In this document: piece by piece, positions 46,032 through 55,720 of the stretch
Position numbering within the stretch: the first letter of the stretch is position 1
Layout of the letters: each line of letters opens with the position of its first letter
DNA from: Sphingobacterium sp. B16(2022)
GTDB lineage: Bacteria > Bacteroidota > Bacteroidia > Sphingobacteriales > Sphingobacteriaceae
DNA length: 64,000 nt
Direction of reading: 5' to 3'
NCBI RefSeq assembly: GCF_012030425.1
Contig: NZ_JAAUVN010000001.1
Location: forward strand, 1,488,001 to 1,552,000
Translations under genes and position numbers: made by a program
The notes under the pieces: generated by a model
Database searches by the model: none
What the model was told of the DNA's origin: nothing
Seen by the model: only the letters and a program-made list of their open reading frames with translations

Positions 46032-46722
46032 TGGAATTAAAGAACTTTTATCAGGAAAACAGGGAGCGGATCTGCTTCAGGTTATTACTGAACAATATCC
46101 TGATCAGGTTGTATTTTCGACATCTTTCGGTATCGAAGATCAGATTATTACAGATTGGATAGGAAAGAGCAAAGTGAATATCAGGGTTTTTACTTTGGAT
46201 ACGGGAAGACTTTTTAAGGAGACTTATTCGTTATGGAGCAGAACTGCTGAGCGCTATGCGCTAAAAATTGATACGTACTACCCGAATACCGAAAAGGTTC
46301 AGGAATTTGTTTCTGAAAAGGGGCCGAACTCATTTTATGAGTCTGTTGAAAATAGAAAATCTTGTTGCTACATACGCAAAATAGAGCCTTTACAGCGGGC
46401 TTTGCGAGGTGCCAAAATTTGGATAACAGGAATTAGAGCGGAGCAATCGGCGAATCGTCACGATATGGAGTATATTGAGTATGATGAGGGGAATAATATT
46501 ATCAAAATTCATCCGCTATTTGACTGGACTTTTGAGATGGTTACCAATTATATTAAAAGCGAGCGTATACCTTACAATATACTGCACGATAAGGGCTTTC
46601 CGAGCATCGGATGTGAGCCCTGTACCCGGGCTGTTCAGGAGGGTGAAGATTTTCGCGCCGGCCGATGGTGGTGGGAAGATCAGAGTAAAAAAGAGTGTGG
46701 ATTACATGTGACAACAAAATAA
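46021..46722 (+). CDS. cysH: APS reductase (CysH family, 4Fe-4S type)
   Basis: 233 residues from the ATG at 46021. The iron-sulfur ligands that mark APS (rather than PAPS) reductases are there: Cys115-Cys116 and Cys198/Cys201. The catalytic Cys226 lies in ECGLH near the C-terminus. It reduces adenylyl sulfate to sulfite with thioredoxin as donor. No APS kinase domain or gene is in the operon, in agreement with direct use of APS. It overlaps the SirC-like gene by 11 nt and precedes cysD by 11 nt. Confidence 0.93.
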   Translation: MEISGIKELLSGKQGADLLQVITEQYPDQVVFSTSFGIEDQIITDWIGKSKVNIRVFTLDTGRLFKETYSLWSRTAERYALKIDTYYPNTEKVQEFVSEKGPNSFYESVENRKSCCYIRKIEPLQRALRGAKIWITGIRAEQSANRHDMEYIEYDEGNNIIKIHPLFDWTFEMVTNYIKSERIPYNILHDKGFPSIGCEPCTRAVQEGEDFRAGRWWWEDQSKKECGLHVTTK

Positions 46723-46733
46723 AGCAAGATTAA

Positions 46734-47624
46734 ATGGATTATTTAGATCAACTAGAAGCAGAATCAATCTATATATTACGTGAAGTGGCCGGGCAATTTG
46801 AAAATCCTGCGCTCTTATTTTCTGGTGGAAAAGATTCTATTACTTTGGTTCATTTGGCATTAAAAGCATTTAGACCGGGTAAATTTCCTTTTCCACTGGT
46901 GCATATTGATACAGGTCACAATTTTCCGGAAACCATTGCATACCGCGATTGGTTAGTAGAACAGATCGGTGAAAAACTGATCGTAGGACATGTGCAAGAT
47001 AGTATCGATGCTGGTAAAGTTGTTGAGCAAAAGGGGAAAAATGCCAGCAGAAATGCTTTACAGACGGTGACTTTACTGGATACAATTGCTGAAAATGGTT
47101 TTGACGCCTGTATTGGCGGGGCACGTCGTGATGAGGAGAAAGCAAGGGCTAAAGAACGTGTATTCTCTGTTCGTGATGAATTTGGACAGTGGGATCCGAA
47201 GCGCCAACGTCCTGAATTATGGAATATCTTTAACGGAAAAATCAATAAGGGCGAAAATGTCCGCGTATTTCCAATATCAAACTGGACGGAACTGGATGTT
47301 TGGAATTACATCAAACGGGAGAATATTAAACTTCCAAGTATTTACTTCAGTCACGAGCGTGAAGTGATCACCCGGAATGGCCAATTAATGGCAGCTGCGT
47401 CTTTCTTAAACATCGATGAAGAGGATGTTGTGGAAACAAAATCGGTCCGATTTAGAACAGTCGGTGATATGACCTGTACTGCAGCTGTGGACTCGCAGGC
47501 TACTGCCTTAGATGATATCATTGCAGAAATAAAAGCCTCTACAGTAAGTGAGCGTGGTGCCCGTATGGATGATAAAGTTTCTGAAGCGGCAATGGAAGAC
47601 CGAAAAAAACAGGGATACTTCTAA
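46734..47624 (+). CDS. cysD: sulfate adenylyltransferase subunit 2
   Basis: 296 residues. The PP-loop SGGKDS is at 30-35, and CIGGARRDEEKARAKERVFSVRD and RPELWNIFNG are standard CysD segments. It makes APS and pyrophosphate from ATP and sulfate together with the GTPase CysN, whose gene starts 44 nt downstream. Part of the complete sulfate assimilation operon. Confidence 0.96.
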   Translation: MDYLDQLEAESIYILREVAGQFENPALLFSGGKDSITLVHLALKAFRPGKFPFPLVHIDTGHNFPETIAYRDWLVEQIGEKLIVGHVQDSIDAGKVVEQKGKNASRNALQTVTLLDTIAENGFDACIGGARRDEEKARAKERVFSVRDEFGQWDPKRQRPELWNIFNGKINKGENVRVFPISNWTELDVWNYIKRENIKLPSIYFSHEREVITRNGQLMAAASFLNIDEEDVVETKSVRFRTVGDMTCTAAVDSQATALDDIIAEIKASTVSERGARMDDKVSEAAMEDRKKQGYF

Positions 47625-47668
47625 GGGCAATGCAATAAGTTTTGGTGACTAATACAAAAATCTAGAAA

Positions 47669-48913
47669 ATGAAAATTTTAAAATTTATAACGGCTGGTTC
47701 TGTTGATGATGGTAAAAGCACATTGATCGGCCGTTTATTATATGATACAGATTCGATACTGGACGATCAACTGGAAGCGATAAAAAAGGCTAACCGAAAA
47801 AATAATGATGGGACTGTGGATCTAGCAATTTTGACCGACGGATTGAAAGCTGAACGTGAACAGGGAATTACGATCGATGTTGCTTATAAATACTTTCAAA
47901 CAGAGCACCGCAAATTTATCATTGCTGATGCACCGGGACACATACAGTACACACGCAATATGATAACAGGGGCTTCTAACTCTGATCTCATCATTATATT
48001 GGTCGATGCGCGTAAAGGGGTTATTGAGCAAACAAAACGTCATTCTTTTTTAGCAAAACTACTTGAACTTAAAAAAGTTTTAGTGTGTATCAATAAAATG
48101 GATATGGTGGATTATAGCCAGGAAGTGTTTGAAAACATTAAAGCTGATTATCAGACCTTAGCGGAACGTTTAAAATTGACTGATGTTGATTTTATGCCGG
48201 TTTCTGCACTAAAAGGTGACAATATTGTGCATCCTTCGGAACATTTGACTTGGTATGAGGGACCTTCTTTATTGTCTTATCTTGAGACGATAGAATTTAA
48301 AGAGGCAGATCAGCAAGCTTGGCGTTTACCGGTACAATGGGTGGTAAGGCCACAGACTGAGGAGTTACATGACTACAGGGGATATGCTGGACGTGTTGTT
48401 GGTCATGGTCTAAAAGTAGGAGATGATGTGCTAATTTTACCTTCTTCTATTAAAAGTAGCATCAAAAGTATTGAACTGGCTGGAGTAGATCTGCAGGAAG
48501 CGGAAGATGGCCAGTCGGTTATTGTCCATCTTGCAGATCATGTTGATATCAGCCGTGGTGATACCATTGTAACGGCTCAAAATTTGGGTCTGGTGGAACG
48601 TAATTTTGAAGCGAATATCTGCTGGTTTGACAACAAGGCTCTGGATACGAATCAAATTTATTTGTTTCAGAATTTCGGTAGAACGACAAAAGTGAAAATA
48701 AATGAAATCATTCATAAAGTGGATATCAACAACCAGGAATATAAGTATGGTGAAGGGATAGCTCTTAATGATATAGGCCGTGTACAGATTAAGGCCGCTG
48801 AAGATATCTCGTTTGATCTTTACCAGGATCACCAGGCAACCGGCAGGGGTATTATCATTGACCCGCGCACTAACTTAACAGTTGCGGCTGTTATGATTGA
48901 AAGCGTTGCTTAG
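47669..48913 (+). CDS. cysN: sulfate adenylyltransferase subunit 1 (GTPase)
   Basis: 414 residues, without a fused APS kinase domain. The G1 P-loop is AGSVDDGKST (about 8-17), G3 is DAPGH and G4 is NKMD; the elongation-factor-like beta-barrels follow, with HDYRGYAGRVVGHGLKVGDDVLILPS. It couples GTP hydrolysis to APS formation by CysD. Last gene of the operon; a strong terminator lies 50 nt downstream. Confidence 0.95.
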   Translation: MKILKFITAGSVDDGKSTLIGRLLYDTDSILDDQLEAIKKANRKNNDGTVDLAILTDGLKAEREQGITIDVAYKYFQTEHRKFIIADAPGHIQYTRNMITGASNSDLIIILVDARKGVIEQTKRHSFLAKLLELKKVLVCINKMDMVDYSQEVFENIKADYQTLAERLKLTDVDFMPVSALKGDNIVHPSEHLTWYEGPSLLSYLETIEFKEADQQAWRLPVQWVVRPQTEELHDYRGYAGRVVGHGLKVGDDVLILPSSIKSSIKSIELAGVDLQEAEDGQSVIVHLADHVDISRGDTIVTAQNLGLVERNFEANICWFDNKALDTNQIYLFQNFGRTTKVKINEIIHKVDINNQEYKYGEGIALNDIGRVQIKAAEDISFDLYQDHQATGRGIIIDPRTNLTVAAVMIESVA

Positions 48914-48962
48914 CAGGCGAGGGGGATAGAAAGTCAAGTAAATTACTTTTTAATTAACATGA

Positions 48963-48991
48963 AAAAGGGTGGCCAATAAGGCCACCCTTTT
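48963..48991. terminator. shared terminator between cysN and the RND operon
   Basis: A perfect 12-bp stem (AAAAGGGTGGCC and complement) with loop AATAA. It separates two convergent units and can serve both. Confidence 0.85.
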
Positions 48992-49012
48992 ATCATTAAC
49001 ATTTTTTTATTC

Positions 49013-52000
49013 TTATTTCCAACCTCCACCTAAGGCTTTGTATAACACTAATTGATTTAAGATCTTTTCTTCTAGAATATTGACCTGCTCAATTTGAGCA
49101 GCAAGGGATTCTCTTTGACTGGTGATGATCTCTAAATAATTGATACGGCCTGCCAAAAATAAATCATGAGCGGAATTTACGGATGATTCTAAAGCAACGA
49201 CTTGTTCATTTTTGTGCTGAAAGCGTTCAATAATATGATCTTCTGTCAGCAAGGCATTGGATACTTCGTTATAAGCCTGTAAAACAATCTTCTCGTAATT
49301 CAAGAATGAAATACCATAATTTCCTTTGTACTGTTCATACTGCGTCTTTAATTCTCTTTGATTAAAAATCGGAGCTGTAATGCCACCGAATAAACCGTAA
49401 GTTGCCGATTTATTGATGTCAATCAGTTTATCGAAGCTAAATGAATTTAAGCCGATAAAAGGAGATAAGACTACTGCGGGTAAAAAAGCAGCTTTCGCAG
49501 CATGAACTTCATGCATGGCCGAAACCATCTGATGAGAGGCTTCGCGGATATCTGGTCTCAATGCAAGCATTAATGCGGGATCTCCAGAAGCCAATTTATC
49601 AAACAGATGTACTTCTTCCAGCTGAATTGCAGTACGTTCAATAGGCTGATTCACACGTCCAATAAGGAAATTGATGTGATTTTCGAGAATACTGATTTCT
49701 TGCTTTGTCTTAGCACGATCTGACTTGGAGTTTGCTAGAATAGCTTTAAACTGCTGAACAGCTAATTCGGTCGCTCGACCCGCTTCTTTTTGTACTTCAA
49801 TAATAGCTAAGGCTTTTTCCTGCAGTTTTAGATTTCTTTCAAAGACTGCTAACTGATTATCCAGACTGATGAGCTGATAGTAGGCAGAACCAATATTGGT
49901 CACCAATTCGGTCGCAATCAATTGCTTTGCTTCAAGCTGTGATAGATAATTCTCGTACGATGACTGTCTCAGATTTTTTAATTTGCCCCATACATCGATT
50001 TCCCAAGAACTGCGCAGTCCTACAAAATAATCTGGAATAGCTGGTGATGGAATCTTTTCGTCTGATTTTAAGTTTTCTGAAAAGTTACTATCGTAGTTAC
50101 CAATGCCTTCTTCTGTATAAAAGCCATACTTTGTCAAACCTGCGCCAACTTCAGCATTTACTTTTGGAAATAGCGCAGCTTTTTTCTGTTTGAAGCTTGC
50201 TTGAGCAATCTCTATACGCTTTATCGCCATCTGTAAATCATAGTTATACAGTAATGCTGAATCCACAAGGGCAATCAGTTTTTTATCTTCAAATACTTTT
50301 CTCCAAGAAATCTGACCTATCGAACTATCGGTTTGCACATTTGCCGGTGAAAATTTTTCGGGCAATGCTGTCGCTTGCATCGGTGTCAGCTTTTTAGGAA
50401 CAGAACAGCTCGATATTAAAATAACAGCAAGCACAACAGAAACTACTGTTGCTAATTTCTTCTTCTTAACTTTTGTTGTTTTTTTTGAACAGAGAACATA
50501 AAGTGCAGGTATAATCAAAACACCGATTATGGTTCCGATCAACATACCTCCAACGGAAGCGGTACCAATTGTTCTGTTACCGATAGCACTTGCTCCAGAG
50601 GAGAACATCAATGGAATAAGTCCCGCCACAAAGGCAAATGATGTCATTAAAATTGGTCTTAGACGTGCTATCGCACCGTCGATCGCGGCCTCCACAATGG
50701 ACATACCCTGTTTGTTTTTGAGTACTGCATATTCGACAATCAAAATGGCATTTTTTCCTAAAAGCCCAATCAGCATGACGAGTGCCACCTGTGCATAAAT
50801 GTTGTTTTCTAATCCCAATAACTTTAAGAATAGAAACGCTCCGAACATACCGGCGGGAATACATAAGATAACAGGTAAGGGCAAGAAGAAACTTTCATAC
50901 TGCGCAGCCAATAGTAAGTAAACAAACAATAGTACTAAGGCGAAAATGTAAATAGTCTGATCGCCAGAAGCAATCTGCTCTTTAGTCATACCTGACCATT
51001 CAATACTATAGCCTTGCGGTAAGCTCTTCGCAATCTCCTGGATGGTTTCAATTGCTTGTCCGGTACTGAATCCAGATGCCGGCTGCCCATTGATCATGGC
51101 GCTTGTAAACATGTTATAGCGTGTAATCTGTTCCGGTCCAAATACGCGCTTCATGGTAATAAAGGCTGAGTAAGGAACCATTTCGCCATTATCGGTTTTC
51201 ACAAAAAGATTTAAAACATCTTCGGGCTGTTTCCGATAATGTGCGTCTGCTTGCACCATTACTTTATACATCTGTCCATAACGAATGAAATTGGTGGCGT
51301 AGAAGCTACCCATAAGTGTTTGCAATGTATTCATTGCATTATCAACAGATATTCCTTTCTTGGCCGCTAAATCGTAGTCAATTTCCAACATATACTGCGG
51401 AAAGTTAACGTCAAATCCTGAAGAAACGCTTTCTATAGCTTCGCTAGCGTTTAGTTTATTCATGAATTCTTCCAATACAACAGCCGTTTTATTGAGATCT
51501 TCAGTTCCTGTTTTATCCAGTAAACGAACCTCAAAACCTGCGGCATTACCAAAACCGGGAACGGTAGGCGGAGGGAAGAACTCGATCTGTGCATCTGCGA
51601 TATGTGCTGTTTTTTCTTTGAGTTCATTCATCACATCATCAACTGTCTGCACACGGTCTTCCCAAGCTTTTAAATTGATCATTCCCATACCGTATGATGA
51701 ACCTGATACTTCTGTCAAAATACTATATCCGGCAAGTGTTGATACCGTTTCTACGGACTCTAAACTTCTTGATATACGATCTACTTCATCTAACGCTTTC
51801 TCTGTTCTATCAACTGTGGCTCCTGGAGGTGTTGTGACACTGACATAGACCATACCTTGATCTTCTGTGGGAATAAAACCGGATGGTAGGATCGCACTTG
51901 TTCCCCAAGTTGCTACAAAAGATAATACCAGAACAAGTACTGTAAGTCCGCGACGGCTTACGGTTTTCGATAAAAATCCACGGTATTTTCCAGCTAATTT

Positions 52001-53572
52001 ATCGTAAGCTTGATTGAATTTTTTAAAGAAACGTGTCATCCAGTTATTTTTCTCTTTCTGATCGTGTGGATTTTTTAACATGATCGCACAAAGTGCGGGT
52101 GTTAATGTCAGGGCATTGATGCCGGAGATAATAATAGCTGAGGCCAATGTGAGCGAAAACTGCCGATAAAAAATACCGACGGGTCCATCAAGGAAGGCCA
52201 CGGGTATAAATACGGCTGACATGACCAAAGTGATCGCAATTACAGCAGTACCCACTTCTTTCATTGCCGCTAACGTAGCTTCCATAGGTGGAAGATTTTC
52301 CTCTTCCATTTTGGCAAATACGGCCTCGACGACGACAATACCATTGTCAATTACAATTCCGATCGCTAATACGAGTGCAAATAGTGTCAATAAGTTGATG
52401 GAGAATCCGAGCATCTGCATACAGAATAGTGAACCGATCAAACTCACCGGAACAGCTAAGATCGGGATCAATGTCGCTCTAAAATTCTGTAAGAATATAA
52501 ATACGACAATAAACACCAATAAGAATGCTTCAAGCAGGGTTTTGATAACACTGGATATCGATGCATCTAAAAAGCGGGAAACATCATAACCCATTGTATA
52601 TTTCATACCTGCCGGGAATGTGGCTTTTTGTAATTCCGCCATTCTATCTTTAACACGTTTGATAACATCTTGTGCATTGGATCCCGGCAATTGCTTTAAC
52701 ATGATGGAAGCCGAAGGTCTACCGTCAGTTTTAGAAACCATTTCGTAATCTAATGAGCCGAATTCGATCTCAGCAACGTCTTTTATACGGATAATAGAAC
52801 CATCTGCATTTGCCCGAATAGGTACATTGGCATATTCTTCCGGTTCCGAGAATTTTCCCGGATAACGAAGTACATACTGTTGCATATTGACCATTTTATC
52901 CGAGCTTATACCCGTTTGACCAGGGGCAGCTTCGATATTTTGTTTACGAAGGGAAGCAATTAGTTCGTCGGTTGAGATGTTGTAAGCCGCTAACCGATCA
53001 GGTTTAACCCAAACACGCATCGCGTAATCACGCATACCCATAATCTGAGCAAAACCAACGCCTTCAATACGCTTGAGTTCCTTTAAAACATTGATATCTG
53101 TAAAATTGTAAATAAAGCGTTCATCAGCAGTTTCATCTTCAGTATACAGATTGAGATACATCAACATACTGTTTACCTCTTTTTCTGTGGTAACACCTGC
53201 GCGTGTCACTTCCTCGGGAAGCTCATCTAATACTGTTGTTACCCGATTCTGCACATTTACTGCGGCAATATCGGGATCAATTCCAACTTTAAAAACGACT
53301 TGAATGAGTGTTGTTCCATTGTTAGTGGAAACGGTATTCATCGAGGTCATACCTGCAACACCATTGATCGCACGTTCCAGCGGAATGGCAACAGCATTGG
53401 TACTGACTTCCGCATTTGCTCCTGTGTAATTTGCGGTAACAACGACCGACGGAGGTACAATATCTGGAAACTGGGTAACAGGTAGTGTAAATAAGGCCAA
53501 TAATCCTAGTAACGTTATAAATAATGAAATTACCAACGATAGGATAGGCCTTTTTATATAAACATCAAACAT
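49013..53572 (-). CDS. multidrug RND pump fused to an outer-membrane channel
   Basis: 1519 residues. Residues 1-1031 are a full HAE1-type pump: twelve helices, two large periplasmic loops, and TM4 reading IGIVIDNGIVVVEAV, where AcrB has Asp-Asp (here Asp409-Asn410). TM10-12 end with GVLIIPALYVLCSKK. Residues 1057-1519 are a NodT/TolC-type channel (LRPDIREA, the two 4-helix repeats). Between them sits what looks like an intact lipoprotein signal: KKKKLATVVSVVLAVI, then ISSC with Cys1056. The A8 run at the junction (plus 50479-50486) raises a strong doubt that the fusion is real. The adaptor gene is upstream on the same strand. Confidence 0.88.
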   Translation of the reverse strand: MFDVYIKRPILSLVISLFITLLGLLALFTLPVTQFPDIVPPSVVVTANYTGANAEVSTNAVAIPLERAINGVAGMTSMNTVSTNNGTTLIQVVFKVGIDPDIAAVNVQNRVTTVLDELPEEVTRAGVTTEKEVNSMLMYLNLYTEDETADERFIYNFTDINVLKELKRIEGVGFAQIMGMRDYAMRVWVKPDRLAAYNISTDELIASLRKQNIEAAPGQTGISSDKMVNMQQYVLRYPGKFSEPEEYANVPIRANADGSIIRIKDVAEIEFGSLDYEMVSKTDGRPSASIMLKQLPGSNAQDVIKRVKDRMAELQKATFPAGMKYTMGYDVSRFLDASISSVIKTLLEAFLLVFIVVFIFLQNFRATLIPILAVPVSLIGSLFCMQMLGFSINLLTLFALVLAIGIVIDNGIVVVEAVFAKMEEENLPPMEATLAAMKEVGTAVIAITLVMSAVFIPVAFLDGPVGIFYRQFSLTLASAIIISGINALTLTPALCAIMLKNPHDQKEKNNWMTRFFKKFNQAYDKLAGKYRGFLSKTVSRRGLTVLVLVLSFVATWGTSAILPSGFIPTEDQGMVYVSVTTPPGATVDRTEKALDEVDRISRSLESVETVSTLAGYSILTEVSGSSYGMGMINLKAWEDRVQTVDDVMNELKEKTAHIADAQIEFFPPPTVPGFGNAAGFEVRLLDKTGTEDLNKTAVVLEEFMNKLNASEAIESVSSGFDVNFPQYMLEIDYDLAAKKGISVDNAMNTLQTLMGSFYATNFIRYGQMYKVMVQADAHYRKQPEDVLNLFVKTDNGEMVPYSAFITMKRVFGPEQITRYNMFTSAMINGQPASGFSTGQAIETIQEIAKSLPQGYSIEWSGMTKEQIASGDQTIYIFALVLLFVYLLLAAQYESFFLPLPVILCIPAGMFGAFLFLKLLGLENNIYAQVALVMLIGLLGKNAILIVEYAVLKNKQGMSIVEAAIDGAIARLRPILMTSFAFVAGLIPLMFSSGASAIGNRTIGTASVGGMLIGTIIGVLIIPALYVLCSKKTTKVKKKKLATVVSVVLAVILISSCSVPKKLTPMQATALPEKFSPANVQTDSSIGQISWRKVFEDKKLIALVDSALLYNYDLQMAIKRIEIAQASFKQKKAALFPKVNAEVGAGLTKYGFYTEEGIGNYDSNFSENLKSDEKIPSPAIPDYFVGLRSSWEIDVWGKLKNLRQSSYENYLSQLEAKQLIATELVTNIGSAYYQLISLDNQLAVFERNLKLQEKALAIIEVQKEAGRATELAVQQFKAILANSKSDRAKTKQEISILENHINFLIGRVNQPIERTAIQLEEVHLFDKLASGDPALMLALRPDIREASHQMVSAMHEVHAAKAAFLPAVVLSPFIGLNSFSFDKLIDINKSATYGLFGGITAPIFNQRELKTQYEQYKGNYGISFLNYEKIVLQAYNEVSNALLTEDHIIERFQHKNEQVVALESSVNSAHDLFLAGRINYLEIITSQRESLAAQIEQVNILEEKILNQLVLYKALGGGWK
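50479..50486 (-). other. A8 homopolymer at the pump/channel junction
   Basis: On the minus strand the run of eight A lies in codons 1029-1032. With one more A, the pump would stop at residue 1035 (TAA) and an ATG at 50499 would open the channel as MFSVQKK followed by the lipoprotein signal, giving two overlapping genes of about 1035 and 495 residues. Confidence 0.8.
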
Positions 53573-53595
53573 AAAATATTTTTAAAACAAAGTTT

Positions 53596-54705
53596 TTATA
53601 ACTTAACAGGGATTACTTCCACCTTCATACCATCCTTCAAGGATTGTACACCTTCGTATACGATCTGATCTGTATCAGACAAACCTCCATTCACGATATA
53701 GTAATGCCCGACACGTTGGCCAGCTTCAAAAGATTTCATCGAAACAGTTTTATCTTTATTTAAGATATAGACGTAAGTTTTATCCTGAATTTCAAAAACA
53801 GATTTTTGATGTACAAATTTGGTATCGCCGGTCTGTATTGGAACAGAGATTTTACCTGAAGCACCATGCTTTAACATGCCCTGCGGATTTGAAAACCTAG
53901 CCCGTAAAGATATTGATCCTGTATTCTTCTCAAATTCACTCTCAACAATGGATGCCTTTCCAGGATATGGGTACGGATTACCGTCAGCGAGGATCAGTTT
54001 TACATCTTTGTTAAAAGAGTCTTTGTTAAACGATGAGTCAGATACAATACTTAAGTACTCATTTTCAGAAATGTCAAAGTATACATTTACTTCGTTAAGT
54101 GAGGAAACGGTCGTTAGTAAAGAACCTTGCTCTAAGAGTGATCCTTCTTTTAGGGGAATACGATCAATCTTACCATCAAAAGGAGCCCGTACTAATGTGA
54201 AATTCAACTGCGTTTTAGCTTGTTGCATGATCGATCTTGCTTCTTCGACCTTTGACTCCGCAGCTGTATATTGTAATTTAAGTAATTCGACTTCTGTTTT
54301 ACTTACGATGTTTTTCGCGGCTAGATCTTTTGTACGTTCTAACTCAAGAACCACTTTTTTGACATCTGTAAGTGCTGCATTAAAGTTGGCTTTTGCGCGC
54401 GCATAATCGGCTTTATATTCTTCATCACTGAGTCTGAACAATACTTGACCTTTCTTTACTGCAGCACCTTCATCCACATAGATGTGTTCTAAAAAGCCAC
54501 TTAAACGTGATCGAAGTTCAATATTTTTGACTGATTGGATATCAGCAATATAGTCTTTGTAAATTGTGGTATCCATAACAACTAAATTGGATACAGGTAC
54601 TTTTTTAGGAGCTGTACTTACCTGTTTATCATTGCTTTTGGCTGTGCAGGCAGATAAAATCGCTAGGCATGACAATGCATACCAAGACATGGAACGTGTT
54701 TTCAT
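53596..54705 (-). CDS. RND periplasmic adaptor lipoprotein
   Basis: 369 residues. Lipobox LSAC gives Cys20. Domains run in the usual order: the lipoyl/barrel-sandwich half (IYVDEGAAVKKGQVLFRL), a coiled coil (DYARAKANFNAALTDVKK...), the returning lipoyl half (TLVRAPFDGKIDRIPLKEGSLLEQG) and C-terminal beta-barrels. It links the inner-membrane pump to the channel encoded by the downstream fusion gene. The first gene of the operon; the spacing to the pump start is 23 nt. Confidence 0.93.
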   Translation of the reverse strand: MKTRSMSWYALSCLAILSACTAKSNDKQVSTAPKKVPVSNLVVMDTTIYKDYIADIQSVKNIELRSRLSGFLEHIYVDEGAAVKKGQVLFRLSDEEYKADYARAKANFNAALTDVKKVVLELERTKDLAAKNIVSKTEVELLKLQYTAAESKVEEARSIMQQAKTQLNFTLVRAPFDGKIDRIPLKEGSLLEQGSLLTTVSSLNEVNVYFDISENEYLSIVSDSSFNKDSFNKDVKLILADGNPYPYPGKASIVESEFEKNTGSISLRARFSNPQGMLKHGASGKISVPIQTGDTKFVHQKSVFEIQDKTYVYILNKDKTVSMKSFEAGQRVGHYYIVNGGLSDTDQIVYEGVQSLKDGMKVEVIPVKL

Positions 54706-54815
54706 ATAAAAAATAAAATGTTAACGAATAGAATAAATCAATATAAAATATTGATTATTAGAAAATTAGACTCTTAAAATCTAATTTAAAATTAAAAAAT
54801 AGGGCAGGGGGTAAA

Positions 54816-55193
54816 CTAGAATAAACTGTATCGGTAGAGATACTGATAGTAACCTGATAAGCAGGCATTTTTCTTACTGTAAAGCGGGTGCTTTTTCTGT
54901 TTTAAAATTGATAATGCAGAATAAACAAGTCCCAGAACGAAAATAAAAACGGATAAAATCTGAGGATTAAAATTGAAAATACGATAATCGTCAAACTGAA
55001 CTTCAGAATCTTTTTCAGGAACTTCAATGGGAATATCCAACACATCGTCAAGAACAAATTCAAGTAATGAATCTCCGGTAAAATATTGTGTGGAAATATT
55101 TGATGCACGCGTATTGGTATTGACGCCAGCCTGATAAAAAAGGATGTTCAAGTAACCAAATAATGCCAAGAAGTGAAATATTTTAATCCACAT
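54816..55193 (-). CDS. small membrane protein upstream of the RND adaptor
   Basis: 125 residues from the ATG at 55193; the longer frame would need a TTG. A hydrophobic N-terminal helix (WIKIFHFLALFGYLNILFYQAG) is followed by a periplasmic loop with acidic DDVLDIPIEVPEKDSEVQFDDY, then a second helix (ILSVFIFVLGLVYSALSIL) and a basic tail. It resembles uncharacterised two-helix Bacteroidota proteins. It lies 110 nt ahead of the adaptor on the same strand, possibly in the same unit. Confidence 0.6.
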   Translation of the reverse strand: MWIKIFHFLALFGYLNILFYQAGVNTNTRASNISTQYFTGDSLLEFVLDDVLDIPIEVPEKDSEVQFDDYRIFNFNPQILSVFIFVLGLVYSALSILKQKKHPLYSKKNACLSGYYQYLYRYSLF

Positions 55194-55308
55194 AAAAAAC
55201 AAATATATAAAATCAAATAGTTATGCTGGAACAACCACATAAATATTACAAAAGAAAAACATTGTCTTAATATTTGATGTAGCTGTATTTTATCAAAATT
55301 CCTAATCG

Positions 55309-55365
55309 CTGAGATTTTAATAAAAAAAAATGAACGGACAATTGTCCAGATAATCAAAATCTCAG
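55309..55365. repeat. nested palindrome: GGACAATTGTCC inside a 10-bp inverted repeat
   Basis: The outer arms CTGAGATTTT (55309-55318) and AAAATCTCAG (55356-55365) enclose a perfect 12-base palindrome GGACAATTGTCC (55336-55347). It lies about 115 nt upstream of the two-helix protein and the RND operon. The form is that of a dimeric repressor site. Confidence 0.6.
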
Positions 55366-55570
55366 AGATGGTTTTTTAGAATATAATTTCGCTGTTTTTT
55401 GTAAAATGTCCGAATTTAAAAATTTAATGAAATTCACATTTTTCATTTCGATTATTGATCGATCCATTTCGACAGGAAATTTGTGAACAGTTTTATTTAG
55501 AGTTCATCTTGTTTGAATTGTATTGAAGTTAGCCACATAAGATGAACAGTAATATGCAGGTGGTATTTTG

Positions 55571-55583
55571 ATTAAGTCATATA
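55571..55583 (+). repeat. first copy of the 13-bp direct repeat ATTAAGTCATATA
   Basis: The identical sequence recurs at 55721-55733, exactly 150 nt away. Confidence 0.6.
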
Positions 55584-55720
55584 GATCAATATTGATTGAT
55601 TCTTTAGCACAATAAGCCTTTGGTGGTTATATCACATGAATAAGGGTCTTGTAAATAAAATATTTCCACGTATAAATGAAACTACCGCCATTATATGGAG
55701 CCCTTGTAAATGAGCATATT

